From the NCBI RefSeq assembly GCF_020379485.1, contig NC_063452.1, positions 36,107,608-36,171,607 of the forward strand: a stretch of DNA of 64,000 nucleotides, in the 5' to 3' direction. The notes under the pieces are model-generated. The model saw only the letters and a program-made list of their open reading frames with translations. It ran no database searches and was not told the origin of the DNA. The translations under genes and the position numbers were made by a program. Below, in pieces: positions 45,149-57,518 of the stretch (positions are counted from its first letter, which is position 1; each line of letters opens with the position of its first letter). This DNA is from Brassica napus. Its lineage: Eukaryota; Streptophyta; Magnoliopsida; Brassicales; Brassicaceae.

Positions 45149-47754
45149 TTCTTTTTCCTAGATGTAAATTACTTTGTTTTCTTTTTCTGGAAAAGATATA
45201 CAGAGTTTTTTCTATCGTTTCTAAGTTGGAGCGGCATATCTGGAATTGTTAGCTCAACATTTCGGGCTCTTTAAATTTTTATGAGCTACTTTGTCGATTT
45301 ATCGCAATCTGTCTGCAGTTCTGGAGACGACCAATTTTGACCCCAACATCGTTGTCAAATTGTCCTCGCTACGTCATGGAATCAGACTAGCTGGTCACAC
45401 TTCATCGACAACACCAATTGCTCGCAGGAGGTTAACTCTACTTGCTCACCTAATGTACACAATCTGGCTTTAACGAAATAACATACTTCACCTTAAGCAT
45501 GTCGACTCTCTCCTAATCATTGATTCTACTGTCCGCAAGAAGATTTCGGTTACACGGGAAACAAATACATCACTTGCCTCCCGTATGTTTGCTGAGTGAT
45601 TCGAAAATTACCAATGATGATGTTCTACGCCAAAATCTCTCCTTAAGCAGATTCTTTCAAACCATCTGGTCTCCTCCAATCGGTTTTATATAATTGATCG
45701 CTTCTCAGACTTTTACAAATTGGCTAAATAGCAAGTTGATTGCTGGCTTCTCTGACTTCTTGCATGTCTATCGTCAAGCGCTTTTCTACTTCGACTTTGA
45801 TTCTCTTGGTGGTGACTTTATAACTTATAATCTGATCTGACTTCTTAGAATCTATGTTCGACCCGAACAGTCGTCTGCTACCATCCCTATCTTCATGATA
45901 TCATCCACTGCCACAGGATAACACTGCTCGATCTACATACTCTTCCATTGCCTGTATTTTTTCTCTTGTCAAAAGGGACCGAAGAGTCTGACCTAAAATT
46001 TCTACATTTTATATCTAGATCATAAACAATGGGCTTCAACTTCTGCACATCTTATATGGCTCCAACTTATGTCTGGACTTTCAAATTATCTATTGGGCTA
46101 TGTGTCGACTGGATTATACCTAAAACAATTCTGCAACATCTTATCTTGCTTCCATTTATTAGTACTTTTTGACTGGATTATACCCAAAACAATTCTGCGT
46201 CGACTGTACCATTTCTTTTAAATAGAATGCCAGTCGTCCAAAAAAACATGTCGTACTTGATTTGGTAACACCGAAACTTGCATACCCGTTCCAGAAGCAA
46301 CATGTCGTAAAAAGCACATGGGATACCCAACTTGTTGGGGAAAAAACAATGACTAAGTGAAAATAGTAGAGGCGGTCGTTCGGTGCCACCGTCAAAGATA
46401 CTTTTCCGATCAGGCAAATAGATTATTTCGAAGAAATACGAGAAATATTCTAATACTAGATGATGATCCGAGTTTTTACAATAATGTTTGTTTATGAAAT
46501 GATTTTAACATTTTGCAACACTACAATCTTTATAAAATGATGAATATAAATGTTGGTCTCTTAAATATATCATAGTTGTTGAAGAGTTAACGTATTACAT
46601 CTCATTTTAATTATTTTAAGACTTCATATGCATAAAAGAAAATTGAGTTTCGCGGCTGATACAAATCACCAAAACCAGATAAGCAACAGCGATTGTATAA
46701 TGACGAAAGAAGATTAGGTTTTCTGCTCTCGATTTGTTTACTCATGACTCTCTATAAATGATTTCATTTTCTACCTCTGTAGAATTGTGCTTTCGTTCTC
46801 GTCTTTGTTTCATTGATATGAATTAAGTGCATTACATAAGTATCAATTAAAAAATATAGTTTTACTCTATATACATATCTTAGAATCAAAATTTTGAAAA
46901 AAAATCACCGGCAAACTATATTAACAGGTTAGTGTTCAAATCTAATATATCAAGTTGTTATAGAATATAAGTGCAGACTCGAAATATAAATGTTTGTCTA
47001 GTATATATTCACCAGCTCGGTCTAAAAATCATCTAATGCTACATGATTAATATATAGAGGATTCTATAGGACCAGATCACCAGTAGAAAAAGAAGAAAAA
47101 AAGAGAAAGGGTTTTTAAAAAAGTCCCAATAGCCAAAACATTTTCATATACCACGAAATGTCCCATGTACAGTTTTAGATATCATTTCTAGTAATTTGCA
47201 AAACCAGAATTAACATTAAAAATAATAAGTTCTATAAACACAGATATTTTTTCTGAACTGACTTTTAAACACACATACTTCAGCCAGTCAATAAAAAATT
47301 ATTTATTCACACATATTAATAAAATATGTTAAATTTATATCATAAATGTATTGTTCTCTGTGATTATTAATTTTCAAAAAGGTTGAAACAATAATAATTC
47401 AATAAATTTAATTATTTAAAAAAATTACAATATACTATGCTTAAATAATAAAATTTTATAAAAGTACAAAACTATATCTTTGTTAAACATTTTTTCAAAA
47501 CTTTATTTTTAAGGAACGAAGACATTATTTATTGAATAAATAATATTTTTAAAAAATAAAAAAATTTCATCTTGATTATACTCTTATATCTAATATATTC
47601 ATTAACTAATGTCACTTAACATTCCAATAAAAAAAATGAAATATTCATGAAAAAATAAGCAACATTTTTTTTACTGTCTAATATATGTTTGATGTCATCA
47701 TTTAGGGGATTTCCTCTATCTTTTGTTTATTAATTAAAGGTGAAATATTCTTCT
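45149..47754. other. Unannotated AT-rich intergenic DNA
   Basis: I see no recognisable gene. The portion 45170-46450 has higher GC and scattered short ORFs (45291-45473, minus 46395-46159) but no domain. A duplication of about 20 bp (GGATTATACC(T/C)AAAACAATTC) occurs at 46112 and 46174. The portion 46450-47750 is strongly AT-rich. Confidence 0.5.
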
Positions 47755-49000
47755 TCTTTTTTTCGCTAAATTTTAAATATTTATTATGAAAATGAAATTT
47801 GCTACAATAGTTCTATAAGACCCATAAAATGAAAAAAATCTTAAAGAACAACACATACTCAAACATGATCAGAACTAAAACAATTTTAATACTAAGGTTT
47901 GATCTGGAACCATCTAAACGGCTAGAAAATCCAACGACGCCAAAGAACATGCACACTAATTAGCACAAATCTCACAGGAACATTTTCCCTCGATGACGCT
48001 TCGAGTATGAACCTTTGTCGCATAAATGACAACACTCTTAGCACAAATTTCACAGGAACTAACGACGCTTATCCTTAGCAGGAACTCAGCAAAAACCAAT
48101 GGCGCTCTAAAACACGAATCGATAGAAATCCTAAGACTTTTTCTAAGCAGTGATCCAAAAGTAATCTAGTTAACACAACAGACACTACCTAAACCAGAAC
48201 CAAAGACGGGCGAGGATATAGCTTCATTAACTAAAGTCGAACTCAAAACCTGCATGCGAATGAAATAGGCTATAACTATTACTACGAGTAAAGCAAGCAC
48301 GGCAGCAGCATTGGAAAGTTGAGGCCTAACGCTTGGAGTCTTCAAGAATCACCTAGACGTGCTGACCACTACAAGCCACACAAAAAAAAATTCTTGCCAG
48401 GCACCGAGACCGAAAACCAGGACTTAGTTCATAAACTTCTCCGAGATGTGGTACAAAAGAAGAGCTCCTATAGACCAAAACCTGAGAGAGAGGTTCAAAG
48501 CATGATTGGAGGTAAAGACAATGTTGGCAAAGAACAAACAAGGAGGCGATTCGAAGAGCATCAGTCAGAAACTCCATAGACGACATTGCGAGACAAATCA
48601 ACCCTTGGCCTGAACACGTCAAAAAACATAAGGGATGGAGGAGACATGTGAATCTCAAATTTGACTAATTTTGCCATTGTAGCAAAAGAAAGGCTAAATG
48701 TGTCCTTCTTGGTCGAGAACACATATGAATCATTTCCAAGACACGGAGGAAAGGATCCATGTCAGGCACAAAACCAACCTAACTCGCCAGAAAACTGAGT
48801 CAACCATCATGGCAAAAGACAGGATTGGAAGAGAAGAAAAACTTCAACAGTGTGCCATATGACTCAGATGGGGGATGAAAGCAGATTGCAGAGGATCTAA
48901 AAGCTTCACCCACCGTCAAAATCTTCAAATCCGAATCTTCAGCACATAGCCTACCTCGATGACCTCTCTCACTTCAAGCAAGGTGCAATCCGCTAAATCT
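47755..49000 (-). repeat. Possible old retroposon fragment
   Basis: A T-rich start (TTTTTTTCGCTAAATTTTAA, about 47760) resembles the left end of the retroposon at 50698, followed by about 1.2 kb of higher-GC sequence without a clear frame (an ORF at 48319-48579 has no known domain). No target duplication was found. The assignment is tentative. Confidence 0.3.
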
Positions 49001-49455
49001 GGACGGAGTGCATATAAATGTCAAAATTAATAAGTTTCATTAAATAGATAAGAGACATTTATATCTTTAAAAATAAATAATTCATATTTAAAGTTTAGAT
49101 TTAAAGGGATATATTAAGGGTTTCGAGATTAGGGTTCAGAACTGAAAATTAAAAAAATTAAAAAATAACTAGAAAATTAATTTTGGGAAAAAGGAATACA
49201 AAACAAAAATTCAAAACAAAAAAGATTGAAAACAAAATTTCAAAAATGTTTCGAATACTTTTCCTAAGAAAAAAAAATTATTTTTATTTTTAATACTTAT
49301 CTGAATATTTATTTATATATATAATAATGGTACAAATGTCTTTAATTTTTCTCTTGTGTTATTTTAGTAATAAAAAGATTTGCTCAGTTTCTCTTTTAAC
49401 TTTCAATTTTGTTTTAACCCTTTTAGAAAAGAAGAAATGTTTTAATAATTATAAA
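49001..49455. other. AT-rich intergenic DNA
   Basis: There is no coding sequence or recognisable element here. It includes one isolated TTAGGGTTC motif near 49128. Confidence 0.5.
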
Positions 49456-50169
49456 CTAGATTTTGACCCGCACAACCGTGCGGGTATATATTTTCATGTT
49501 TATATAGAGATATTTATTTTACACAATCAATATGCATTTTTAATGTTACTCACATATTTAAATGTTTGTATAATTATTTCAAATACAATAATTTTATAGT
49601 TTTCATGATGTAAATTCAAATCATCACATATATCAGTTGCTTTTTATTATATATTTGTCCTATTGAATTTGCGTTTGATTACTAAACCAATTTTTTATGC
49701 ATGAAACAACATATTTAAAAATTAATTTGTATATAATTTATTATGATCGTAACCCTTAATTCAAAGCGCTAGATTTTCTTTAGCATTTTTTTTTATGTTT
49801 ATTCATTTTGTATAATAAATTAATATATATATAAAATTTAGATAATTCAACTTTTTATACATGTATTATATAGTTTACTAATGGTAACCCATTTTACCAA
49901 CATATTGTATTTTTAGCATAAATATTTTTTATTTATTAAAATAAAATATATTAACTTATCAATTTAAAATAATTTATAATATTTAGTTTGATATAATGGC
50001 TTTGTTTTAGTTCGATATAATGGTACTCTTTTCATTTGATTAAATATAGCTGAATATATATTAATGTATAATAACATTTCATTAATAATTATAAAAATAG
50101 TGAAAATATTTTTATTCAATTTTTAACAATTAAGATCTTGTTATAATCTTTTTCAACAAATTTGTAAGA

Positions 50170-50214
<45 letters not shown>

Positions 50215-50362
50215 TATATGAAAAGATATTATGACTAAAGTAGCTAAAAAAACTATATATTATTAGCATTAAAGATATACATTTAATAAAAAAATGAAAT
50301 GATGGTCTAAATAAAAATATCATACATAAAAAAATTCATGACTTTTATTTTAATAGAATAGA
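49456..50362 (-). mobile_element. Non-autonomous Helitron (Helitron 1)
   Basis: On the minus strand it starts TCTATTCTATTAAAATAAAA (50362 downward) and ends with a hairpin ACCCGCAC-GGTT-GTGCGGGT (49485-49466), a 6-nt gap and CTAG (49459-49456). The plus-strand flanks are A (49455) and T (50363), the expected AT target. The interior is extremely AT-rich and non-coding, with an AT microsatellite at about 50173-50210. Confidence 0.7.
50173..50210. repeat. (TA)n microsatellite
   Basis: A TA dinucleotide run of about 38 bp lies inside Helitron 1. Confidence 0.95.
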
Positions 50363-50684
50363 TACATATATTTCAAAAAATTAAAATAAATATTTATTTC
50401 TAACAAAATATTTTTAGTAAAATGTTTTCATTTTTTTATTATGGTTGAATATAATTAAAAATATTTTAATTTTTAATTTCCGTTTATAAATCAAAACTAA
50501 ATTCAATTTTAATATCTAGTTATATTTTATGATAATTTAAATTAAAATTAACTAATTTTTGAAAGTAAATTTGAAAAGATTCTAAAAAGAATTTTAAAAG
50601 ATTTTGTTAGAACATTTTAAATATATTCATTTGTATTTCAAATAAAAAGATGGGCCTCTAAAAATATAAAGATATTAAAATATG
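50363..50684. other. AT-rich spacer
   Basis: Between Helitron 1 and the retroposon target duplication. No genes or repeats were recognised. Confidence 0.5.
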
Positions 50685-50697
50685 TAATAATGAACTT

Positions 50698-51948
50698 TTT
50701 TTTTTGGTAAAATGTTAAATTTTATACTAATTTTTTGACAGTAATTACAGAGGAAACAAAGAAATCAGAGTAATTAAAATCTAAAACTAAGGCTAAGAAA
50801 CAACAGAACCCAAAAGATGGCCACAATCAACAAGAACAATCTAAGCAACCTAGAAGATCCAACATCTAGAAACACCAATTCCAAACTTAAAGCTCGGACA
50901 TTTGTGTTGTTGCCACAGATCCTAAGATCTTGAGTCCTCATCGTCGTTGCCACGAGCATCACCACTCAAGGCCGCCCTCAAAACCTCGAACGCGGATAGA
51001 GCCTACAGCTTCTCCGAAGACTAACACAAAAACGAGACAACTTCAAACAACAAGTTACATCCGGCGGCACGGGAGCATGGGCAGTTCGAGAAGCCGCCTC
51101 CAACCACATCCTCAAGCTATAGTAGCCTCGAGAATCATCTCCCACAGATGCAACAGAGTCGCCAAAGCTAAATCGCAGCCTCTATTCTACACTGTCACCA
51201 CCAGCGCTTGAACGGAACAAATCAAAGTCGAAGATGAACCATACCAGAAGGTACCTATGAAACCTAGCCGAAAAGAACACATACAACACAAGAGGCGGAA
51301 GGAGCCACACCGGAACCTACAGATCTGAGAAGGCCCAGAGAGCAAACACCAAAGGCAGATCTCTGAAATCCACCCTCGTTGAAGCACCACCACCAGCCGT
51401 CGCCGGTGAGAGCTCTCGCTGGAGGAGCCCAAACCCAAGACTTCCGTCCAAGCCGCACCTGTGAAGGAGAAGCAACACACATCGGAGACATATGCCACCT
51501 ACCCGAGGTGAAACCGCAAGCCCTTTCAACTGCATCTGACTGGTTGTGAAAGTAGTCCTCAAACCCTCATCCACCGTGAAAGAGCAGAGGGGACTAACGA
51601 TGTCACCATCTCATTCCCAAAGAGGACAAGAGATGAGACCGACAGAGGCATTGAAACCGTCGGAGAGACGCCAAGTACGCCACACGTCTATACCGGAGAG
51701 ATCCGCCGCAACTATCACCGGGAAGTATGTCTCAAACCCATGACCTCTCATCTTCCCTGCTAAAACTGAGCAAACAGAGAAAAAAGCCGATAAAGGAAGA
51801 AAGGAGAGGGAGCCTCACCGGACGGAGGCGCAGAGGCCAACCGCCGGAGAAGCAAATCATCAAACAGCTCGAACTTTTACTGGCAGCTGTTTGGGAGAGA
51901 AAAGGGAATAGGGCGAACTCCAAATGATTTAATGTTGTTACCGTCATA
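50698..51948 (-). mobile_element. Poly(A) retroposon of unknown class
   Basis: A 13-bp direct repeat, TAATAATGAACTT, flanks it (50685-50697 and 51949-51961). Poly(T) at the left end (50698-50705) shows minus-strand orientation with a 3' poly(A). The 1.25-kb body is GC-rich relative to its surroundings. Several minus-strand frames of 60-100 codons exist (for example 51498-51187, 50965-50774), but none matches a reverse transcriptase or known gene. It could be a LINE-mobilised non-autonomous element or a processed transcript. Confidence 0.7.
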
Positions 51949-51984
51949 TAATAATGAACTTATGTAAAATTTGATATTTTTTAT

Positions 51985-52583
51985 CAATTTGTTACTGTAT
52001 CCATGACGAAAGGGTCCATCAAACTCGATGCCGGCTCATTTAAAGTTCTAAGCTTATGGATCAAACCTCATTCATAGTGAGATTACGCCGAGATCTGGTT
52101 TATGGGGAGGGTTTTTTATTTGTTTTAATAAATTTTCTTTCTTTTGGAGTTTTATTTGGTTTTACGGGGAGGGGGGCAACAGTGTTTGAATTGTGCTTGT
52201 CGGTTTTTATTATGATTTGGAATAAGAATGGTTTCTTGAGTTTGTGGTGTCTTGACGATTTTTTCTACACGGTATCTTCGGGTTTTGGAAACATGGAAGT
52301 TCTTGGAGTCTTATGGGAAGTACTGGATGTGAATAAAGACTGTTGTTTTCTTTGGTGGGTGATGGGTTGGTTCGTATATATGTCTGTAAGGTTCAGTTGG
52401 CAGGAGGTCGGGATTCTGGTATACTTATGGTTACTAAAAAGAATAAGAGGTTCGAAGTGGAAAGGCGTAAGGTGGTGTGTCAAAAATGTAAATGACTCTC
52501 TGTGATATGGCGCTTGTTTTATCAAAGAGGTTCATTTGGTATATGAGATGAATTATGGGGTACACCTATTGATTAATCAGCAA
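51985..52583 (+). other. Probable LINE 5' region
   Basis: This is T/G-rich sequence between the putative target duplication and Helitron 2. An ORF of 149 codons (52056-52505) is hydrophobic and low in complexity, and I do not recognise it. T/G-rich leaders are common in plant LINEs. Confidence 0.4.
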
Positions 52584-53786
52584 CTAGATAGTAACCCGCG
52601 CTTTGCGCGGGATAAGATGTTTATATTAATGTTGAAATTATATATTATGATTATGTATACTATAAGGTATACTTTAAGCGATAGCTAGATAGAACTAAAT
52701 GTATGATTGTTATTAGAGATGAAGCTAAAGACTTTTTATAATGGGTTCACTAATATTAAAATTTAATATATGGTGTTTGCAAGTTTGAAAAGAAGCTTTG
52801 GAAAATATTTTTTTTTTATATTTTGCCTATTACATTGTAGTAGTTATGGACTTAGGGGTTTAACACATAAAATCGAAAAAGGTGGATCAATAACATATTA
52901 TAAGCAAAACAATAACTGTATGAAATAAAAAAAAAAGTATAGCTCCTTTAAATTCAGAAAACATAGTTGCATAATAAAATAAATCGAAGGTTATTTGACC
53001 CTCTGAATTGTAAAGGTTGTTCCAGATGCGAGCAACACGTGAGACTTGCTGGTGGTTCGTTCCTGGAAGTTTCTTCTCATCTTCAAGGTTGTCTAATGCA
53101 GAGCTCTCATGGCGGTGAAGGTGGTGACACTCACATGCTTATATTTCTTGTTCTAGAAGACTAATACCCTAAGCCGAGACGATTTACAGTGATTCAGTCT
53201 CCTCGAATCAGAGATTGCCTCATCTAGCCGTAACAAAACCGAGTACAACACATTTATCTAGAAATAGATTTTCGACGTCCTCTTTCAGCAATGAGAGGCG
53301 GTTCTCAAGAATGTGAGTGCTCTGCTAAATTCATGAAAGTAGGTATGGAGAAAAGGGTTCTTTCATTAACACTTGGCATCGTACTAAAGTTTCATCGCTT
53401 TGTCGTCTCTACGGATCTGTCGACTTAATGGCGATAGATCAGATGGGTTACCGTTTTTAACAGAAACGTATAGAGGAATAATGAATCTTTATTGATGCTA
53501 TGATTATATTGAGAGGATTAATAAATCAACTAATCGAACTTGAAGCTGAAGGTTTATCACGTAAAAGTGTTCGTCGAGAAAAGTATAGATGGTATGAAGT
53601 TTTTTTAAAGGAATGTTAGTGTGAACGCATTAAATTCACAGTTTTGGTGAGAAATGTTCTCTGCGTGACACCTAAGCGTTTTACTAAATAAAAACTTCTC
53701 GTAAAGCCACGTCACCACGTCACATTCTTTGCCAATAAATTTTTAAGGTAAATTTTAAAAATGCTTCTCCTTTAATATATAGGGGA
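52584..53786 (-). mobile_element. Non-autonomous Helitron (Helitron 2)
   Basis: On the minus strand the 5' end is TCCCCTATATATTAAAGGAG (53786 downward). The 3' end has a strong hairpin, CCCGCGC-AAA-GCGCGGG (52611-52595), then TTACTAT and CTAG (52587-52584). The plus-strand flanks are A (52583) and T (53787). No Rep-helicase is encoded. A short ORF at 52967-53164 shows no known domain. Confidence 0.8.
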
Positions 53787-54002
53787 TTAATAGATAATGA
53801 GGGCATCATTTTTTTTTAACTATACATGTATATATTTAATATGGAAAATGAGGAGCATTTGGTACGTTATGGAATATGGAATACCAAGCTTTAACATTAT
53901 ATATCAAGAGGTTAATGGATCTGTAAAGGTGATGGGTTTGTTATGCTATTTACACGAGCCTCTTATTGCTAAATGGAAGAGATTGAAGCGATTTTATGAC
54001 TA
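53787..54002 (+). other. LINE segment between two Helitrons
   Basis: This short piece would be LINE 5' leader if the LINE extent is right. An ORF at 53797-54006 has no recognised domain and runs into Helitron 3. Confidence 0.35.
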
Positions 54003-54316
54003 CTAGGTCGTTGTCCGCGCGGAAAATTGGTACATAATATCTTAGAAATTATTTTAATATTTTTATATCATAAATTATGGAATAAGCCACACTTAGCATA
54101 ATTTTTTTGATCATTCATCATATTATAAATGAAAACACATGAGCTGTTTATTGTTGAAATGTTGTTATTGAGAGCTTAATTAGCAGTTGACACTAAAAGT
54201 TAACAACTGACTTTGTTATGAAATTTCAGTTTGTTCTCTTCCGAAGCTTTTAATGATGTTAATGACGGTGTCCAAATAGAAGTACTTTCATGTATTAGGC
54301 GAACAATAGTTACCTT

Positions 54317-55138
54317 AGGGGTGTTCAATCCGGATATCGGTTTGGTTTCGGTTCGATTTTTTTGGTTTTTCGGTATTTCGGTTAGTAAATTACAACTACC
54401 ATTCTAAATCTATATTTACTTTGGTTCGGTTCGGTCTATATACCGTCGATTTTTAGTTTATTCGGTTTATACCAAAAAACATAACTATTTAGTTTAGGAT
54501 TATATTATATGAATTTTAGAGACATGTTGTCAACACAATCATTTATTAAAAATATTATATGTTTAAATAAAAGAACAAAAAATAGAAAAACGCTTCTACC
54601 ATCTAATAAAAGAATCAAATCTAGAATTAAAATCAAATCTCAAAATTTTGAAAAAAAACAGAAGCACAAAATAATTATTTTTCTATTCTTCCATATTTAG
54701 TGTTCTTCAAAGTCATGTTTCTTCGATTGAACACGAAACTCTGTTAATTTATAGATAAGAAAAAACTGTGAAAATTTTCTGTCCATCAAATTAATAATCT
54801 TTACTTCAATTTAATCAATGCTAAAATAAAGAAAACAAATCAAAAAATAAGACTAAGAAAATAAGAAGCCTTGGTTGTGATGATTGTTACTTAATTATAG
54901 TTTAAGTATTGCAAAATAGGGTTTCTTTATTACTGTAAAAAATATGTTAATAGTTATTAGTAAAAATTTAACTTATATAATCATGCGTTGTTATATATAT
55001 ATATATATTTACATGTTTCTATTTTTGATTGGTTTTCTTCGGTTTATTCGATTTAAATCGGTTATAAACCAAACCATATTGTCTATTTCGGTTCGGTTCG
55101 GTTCGGTTCGGTACGGTTTTACCATATTGAACAGCCCT
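54317..55138. mobile_element. hAT-like MITE nested in Helitron 3
   Basis: Terminal inverted repeats AGGGGTGTTCAAT (54317) and ATTGAACAGCCCT (ending 55138) match at 12 of 13 positions. Direct flanking repeats ACCTT lie at 54312-54316 and 55139-55143. The subterminal regions are rich in CGGTT(C/T)GGTT-type repeats. hAT elements normally make 8-bp duplications, so the class is tentative. Confidence 0.6.
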
Positions 55139-55517
55139 ACCTTAAATTATGAAACAGATAAAAAAAATTGCATTTGCCATGATAAAGTTATTTGTTGTTT
55201 TTACATGTTCAAAAGCAAACAAACAATATATTTCAATATTTCTTTTATGTACATGTTACATAACTTTTTGTTTTGATAAATTAAGTGATATTTTTGTTAA
55301 TTTTTAATTTTCGAGCATAGAATTCTTTAGCAACCTCCTCAAATATGACTAATCTCAGATAATATATTGTGTTACACATAATCCTGCGATGTTTTCATAA
55401 AAATATAATCTTCGATCTGATGTTAATCAATATATATACTCTTTAAGTAACTTCAAATATATTTTATAATATATTTTCGTTTCCTCAATAATTTTTTTAA
55501 CCATCTTGTATTATGTT

Positions 55518-55520
<3 letters not shown>

Positions 55521-55562
<42 letters not shown>
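55521..55562. repeat. (AT)n microsatellite
   Basis: A perfect AT dinucleotide run of about 42 bp lies inside Helitron 3. Confidence 0.95.
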
Positions 55563-55564
<2 letters not shown>

Positions 55565-57518
55565 TAATTATTCCATATTCAAAAAGAGCATTTCCAAAAA
55601 AAAAAAATCTTAGATTATTTCATATTCAAAATAGCATTTTCAACTTTTTCCTAAATAACAATCTGCACGAGACATATATTCAATATTATTACATGTGAAT
55701 TTTAATCAACCAAAGACGTATACGCAAAACTACGGAACAAACAATTTAAATAGATATATGATAATATGAACTTCAACAATTTTTCACATAAAAATATAAA
55801 TACATATAATACAATCTACACACATTTTTTTTGGAACACAATACAATCTATACATAAATAAAATCTATAAGGAGGATGCATCTCTCCAGCTTATTCAGCA
55901 GTAAGATGATTATGGAAAAGTGTTCAGAAAATCCAAGCTTATCGAAGTTTCGAAGAAAGGAGCCACGGATTCCTCTGGCGTGCCTACCAAGACAATGTAT
56001 TCTAGGTTGAGTATACGCCCTAATAGTCCAGCACTCTTTACGACTCTGACACGAAAACATATATTTTCTTTCAGTTTCTTAAATTTAATATAAGTATTAC
56101 CACATGTTCTCTTGTCTCAATCTTGAGAGAGTCTCCAACGAACTGAAGTTTCTCAAGATCAATACGATGTAGTTTCTGATGATATCATATGGCCAGAACG
56201 CTCCAAGGCTGCAAAGAGATTTCCACGATCAGATCAGTCAGTGTTCTCTGATCTCTCTATGAAGGAAAGGTGTTTTTGAGAGAGCTTTTGGTAACCAGCC
56301 ATATACCTTCATGCTTGCATCATCATCCAATTCCAATCTGGAGGGAGGTTCACGGCTTGCGAGGGTTAACCAAAAGGATTTCTGTTAAAATGTAAGAAAG
56401 GTTATATTCTACTCAACATTCCCAACAGAGAAAGAAACTACATTTAAAAAATAAAAATAAACATCTTTTGAGAAATTGAATTGAAGGAGAAACGTACCAG
56501 AAGAGGAGGAATAACAAGATACGAAATGCAAGCACTGTATACAATCGCCACAAAGAGAATTCTCTTCGATTTGGATTAGCAATAATAAAGATAACTAAGT
56601 TTGAAAAAAAACTGAAACTTTATCGGACCTGATTGACGATGATACACTCTCATAAGATAGAATATATTGGAGGTGGCTCCACGGTTGAGGTTACTTGGGT
56701 AACGGACAACACAATTAGGCGATATGAAACCCTGTATGACAGTACTCTGTAGTAGAATAAGTAATTCTGACTAAGCAAAAGATTATGTTAAGGAAGCTTA
56801 TCTCATACCTGTTCATCAAATCAATCACAAGGAACTCTAGCCCACCCCCTAGGTGATTTAGGTCAAGGTGAAGAATTGTAAATGTAGTTATTTATAAAAG
56901 AGTAAAGTAGAGGGATTGGAAAGGACTGCATGACATTAGATGTTAGAGTAACCGAAGGGGATTTAAGGATGAAATAGCAGAAGGTGTAAACGTAAGGGAA
57001 CCACATAAAGAAACAAAGAAGATGAAGTCCAAAAGTTTAAACGGTGGTTCAGTTAGCATATATTTTGGGTTTCATCATGGGTCACTGCAACATAAAAATC
57101 ATGTATAGTTTAAAAGCCATGTGAGTATTAAAATAGACGTCCAATATTGTCTCAATTGTCGGCAATTAAGAAGGTTACATGGCAAATTATGATGAGGTGT
57201 AAGTTTGATTGGGTGGGAATATTTTATCCTAGATGGCATAGCTTAGGAACCTTTAAATTAGTTCTTTTTATATAGTAGAGATAATGGGCTAGTGGGAATG
57301 AAAAGGAAAGTATACTATTTGAGTTTCAGAACGCTTGTACATAATGTATTGGTTAGACTGTTGTATGGATATAAGATGACGATTACAAGTGATCATCAAG
57401 GGTTTGTTGTATCTTTGATAGTAGTGGTGGTATGGCGGTTTTGGGAATTTGTGATCAAACTGTGGGGTATCTTTAAACCATCTACAAGCTCGACTGAGCA
57501 ATGTAAATATTATTTTAT

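Larger units (their letters stand above)
54003..57281 (-). mobile_element. Non-autonomous Helitron (Helitron 3)
   Basis: On the minus strand the 5' end TCTCTACTATATAAAAAGAA lies at 57281 downward. The 3' end shows TCCGCGCGGA (54022-54013), a short gap and CTAG (54006-54003). The plus-strand flanks are A (54002) and T (57282). The 3.3-kb body contains a MITE (54317-55138), an AT microsatellite, and AT-rich DNA with no transposition gene. The portion 55850-57060 is less AT-rich but not recognisably coding. Confidence 0.6.

Noticed and set aside
48319..48579. 86-codon charged ORF
   Set aside because: No recognised domain, no conserved partner in the window, inside a likely repeat.
51187..51574. 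Overlapping minus-strand ORFs of 75-103 codons
   Set aside because: No domain, mutually overlapping frames in a GC-rich retroposon; not supported as genes.
52056..52505. 149-codon hydrophobic ORF
   Set aside because: T/G-rich sequence in a probable LINE leader; composition alone explains the hydrophobicity and length.
55848..56060. 70-codon minus-strand ORF in Helitron 3 as a captured gene fragment
   Set aside because: No recognisable protein similarity or exon structure; cannot be supported from sequence alone.
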